A model generated the notes under the pieces. That model did not search any database. It was not told the DNA's origin and saw only the letters and a program-made list of their open reading frames with translations. Below are positions 5,540 through 6,478 of a stretch of DNA of 6,478 nt, piece after piece. The stretch is from an uncultured Clostridia bacterium (GTDB taxonomy: Bacteria; Bacillota; Clostridia; Christensenellales; Borkfalkiaceae). The first letter of the stretch is position 1. Every line of letters starts with the position of its first letter. The translations under genes and the position numbers were made by a program. The stretch covers positions 1-6,478 of the forward strand of contig CALGVF010000383.1 of NCBI GenBank assembly GCA_937920115.1, given 5' to 3'.

Positions 5540-6145
5540 TTATTCTCCGAAATAATATACGCTCGGTTCGTCGGGGAGCGTTTCCCGTTTCAGTTCGATT
5601 GTTTTGCCGACCTTTTCGACCATCGGCATACGTTTTAAAAAGTTTTCGACGCCGTCTATGTCTATATTGCAGTTTTTCGTTTTGTAGTGCATCGGAACGG
5701 TTATCTTAGCGTTTATTGCCTTGGCGAACTTTATCGCTTCCAAGTAGTCTATGGTGTAAGTTCCGCCGACGGGAATAAACAAGACGTCCGTTTCCCCTAT
5801 CTCCTCTACGAGCGACTGCGAAAAACATTCGCCGAGGTCGCCCAAGTGGCAGAAAGTCACGCCGTCAACCGAAAACTTGAATATCCGATTGTTGCCGCGG
5901 AGTCTGCCGAGCATTCCGTCGTGATAGGAATCGATGGCGACAAAACCGTCTTCCGAACGTTTTATAATCTTCGCCGCGTCCACGCCGAGGTAGTTGTTAT
6001 GGTCGTAATGTTCGTGAGAAATCGTGCAATAGTCGCACGATACTCTTTTTAAGTCGTAGCCGATTTCCGCAAACGGGTCGGTGACGACGCTTTTTTCTTT
6101 GCCTTGAATGTAAAAACAAGAATGACCTAAATATTCGATTATCAT
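5540..6145 (-). CDS. MBL-fold metal-dependent hydrolase (Lactamase_B_3/UlaG-like)
   Basis: This is a 201-residue cytoplasmic protein of the metallo-beta-lactamase fold. The start MIIEYLGHSCFYIQG is typical of the UlaG-like branch. Metal ligands are visible: HEHYDH at 44-49 (His44, His46, Asp48, His49), HLGDLG at 100-105 (His100, Asp103) and PMHYKT at 151-156 (His153). TDPF (22-25) is another family signature. Members include ascorbate-6-phosphate lactonase and many uncharacterised hydrolases, and the substrate here cannot be told. The gene is the first of a two-gene unit with rho, its stop lying 3 bp before the rho start. No Shine-Dalgarno is seen before ATG 6145; the leader is A/T-rich, so initiation may rely on an unstructured leader. 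A consensus-like promoter lies about 60 bp upstream. Confidence 0.87.
   Translation of the reverse strand: MIIEYLGHSCFYIQGKEKSVVTDPFAEIGYDLKRVSCDYCTISHEHYDHNNYLGVDAAKIIKRSEDGFVAIDSYHDGMLGRLRGNNRIFKFSVDGVTFCHLGDLGECFSQSLVEEIGETDVLFIPVGGTYTIDYLEAIKFAKAINAKITVPMHYKTKNCNIDIDGVENFLKRMPMVEKVGKTIELKRETLPDEPSVYYFGE
5545..5548 (-). promoter_or_regulatory. Ribosome binding site of rho, inside the upstream gene
   Basis: GGAG lies 8 bases before the rho ATG, which is good spacing. It overlaps the final Gly-Glu codons of the MBL-fold gene, so ribosomes finishing that gene cover or free this site. This settles the rho start at 5536 and supports coupling. Confidence 0.8.
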
Positions 6146-6171
6146 AACTAAGAAAAATGAAATTGAAAAGT

Positions 6172-6201
6172 AAAAAAATAGTCGCAGAGCGTTCGTCTGT
6201 G
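6172..6201 (-). promoter_or_regulatory. 5'-leader stem-loop followed by a U-tract
   Basis: Starting at the predicted transcription start, CACAGA (6201 to 6196) can pair with TCTGCG (6188 to 6183), including one G-T pair, around a 7-base loop. Four bases later there is a run of seven T (6178 to 6172). This could be a 5' stabilising hairpin or, less likely because it is so close to the start point, a weak attenuator. Rho genes in other bacteria are autoregulated through their leaders. Here that is inference. Confidence 0.3.
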
Positions 6202-6206
6202 GCTAT

Positions 6207-6235
6207 ATTATAATATATATTATTTTAAAAGTAAA
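6207..6235 (-). promoter_or_regulatory. Sigma-A-type promoter of the MBL hydrolase-rho pair
   Basis: On the minus strand, TTTACT (6235 to 6230) and a perfect TATAAT (6212 to 6207) are separated by 17 bases in a very AT-rich stretch. The predicted start point is near 6200, giving a leader of about 55 bases before the ATG at 6145. The neighbouring alternating AT tract offers other possible -10 boxes, so the exact start is uncertain. Confidence 0.6.
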
Positions 6236-6331
6236 GGCAAAACGAGCGGCAATCGAACTTTTCACAAAAAAACCGTAGAAAACGATATAAAAAAATTGCA
6301 AAAACGACAAAAAACGCAATCAAATAATCTC
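6236..6331. other. AT-rich intergenic stretch without a gene
   Basis: This A-rich sequence lies between the promoter and repeat copy B. An inverted pair ATTGC (6296-6300) and GCAAT (6316-6320) encloses an A-rich loop but has no clear role. A minus-strand frame crosses it, but its start lies in the repeat and its residues mirror the A-tracts, so I do not call a gene. Confidence 0.5.
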
Positions 6332-6478
6332 GCTTTCCCCTGTGGGGAAAGTGTCGGCGTAGCCGACGATAGAGGTCATTTGAAAATTTAACTTTATCTA
6401 AGTTCATGAAAAAGTAAGCCCTCTCTCGTCTTTTACTCGCTTCACTCGTAAAATCCACTCTCCCCAAGGGGGAAAGCA
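6332..6478. mobile_element. MITE-like repeat element, copy B (no coding capacity)
   Basis: This element has the same plan as the one at 2451-2605. The left end has an outer hairpin (6333-6351), an inner hairpin GTCGGC-GTA-GCCGAC (6353-6367) and then GATAGAGGTCATT, identical to copy A. The right end, inverted, has an outer hairpin (6458-6476, one G-T pair), an inner stem TTTTAC (6431-6436) with GTAAAA (6448-6453), and a related AGAGGGC motif. It ends in CA at the last base of the window, so the right boundary may be complete or cut. The middle is AT-rich and unlike that of copy A, so only the ends are conserved. No transposase is present. Confidence 0.72.

Noticed and set aside
6225..6467. Minus-strand open frame of 80 codons with a hydrophobic stretch
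   Set aside because: It starts inside repeat copy B, runs through A-tracts that read as Phe/Leu/Tyr, and ends in the promoter region. No ribosome site or family likeness was seen.

Overview
The window looks like a chromosomal segment of a Firmicutes/Clostridia-type bacterium, perhaps an uncultured gut lineage. The reasons are that the proteins most resemble clostridial versions of their families, that ATA, TCG and GCG codons are common, and that short hairpin-rich repeats sit between the genes. The taxonomic guess is weak because there is no rRNA or other marker. All six protein genes read as intact frames. The first runs off the left edge of the window.

Layout, left to right. Positions 1-2365 carry two minus-strand genes 20 bp apart: a patatin-like phospholipase (1595-2365), then a fused AroA-AroE-like protein (1574 to beyond 1). 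Positions 2366-2763 hold no gene. This stretch contains a 155-bp mobile-looking element (2451-2605) and a cluster of tiny hairpins (2617-2757). An MTA/SAH nucleosidase gene (2764-3447, minus) is divergent from a class I glutamine-amidotransferase-like hydrolase (3486-4088, plus). The hydrolase is convergent, at 14 bp, with a tightly coupled pair read leftwards: an MBL-fold hydrolase (5540-6145) and rho (4103-5536). This pair has a good sigma-A-type promoter at 6207-6235. The right edge (6332-6478) is a second copy of the mobile-looking element.

Most genes are housekeeping: transcription termination, methylthioadenosine/SAH salvage, gamma-glutamyl hydrolysis and lipid hydrolysis. I see no defence system, CRISPR array, integrase, transposase, tRNA or rRNA. 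The most unusual gene is the AroA-AroE fusion. The AroA half keeps the fold and part of the shikimate-3-phosphate pocket, yet nearly every PEP-site and catalytic residue is replaced (K22, G96, D313, R344, H385, R386 and K411 in E. coli numbering). The AroE half likewise lacks the catalytic Lys and Asp. The frame is nevertheless open over 524 codons, which suggests a maintained protein with a changed role rather than a decaying gene. The second notable signal is the repeat family: its four termini share a double-hairpin plan in which the inner stem differs completely in sequence but always pairs perfectly.

Residue mappings to reference enzymes were made by eye from remembered family motifs and need a real alignment.
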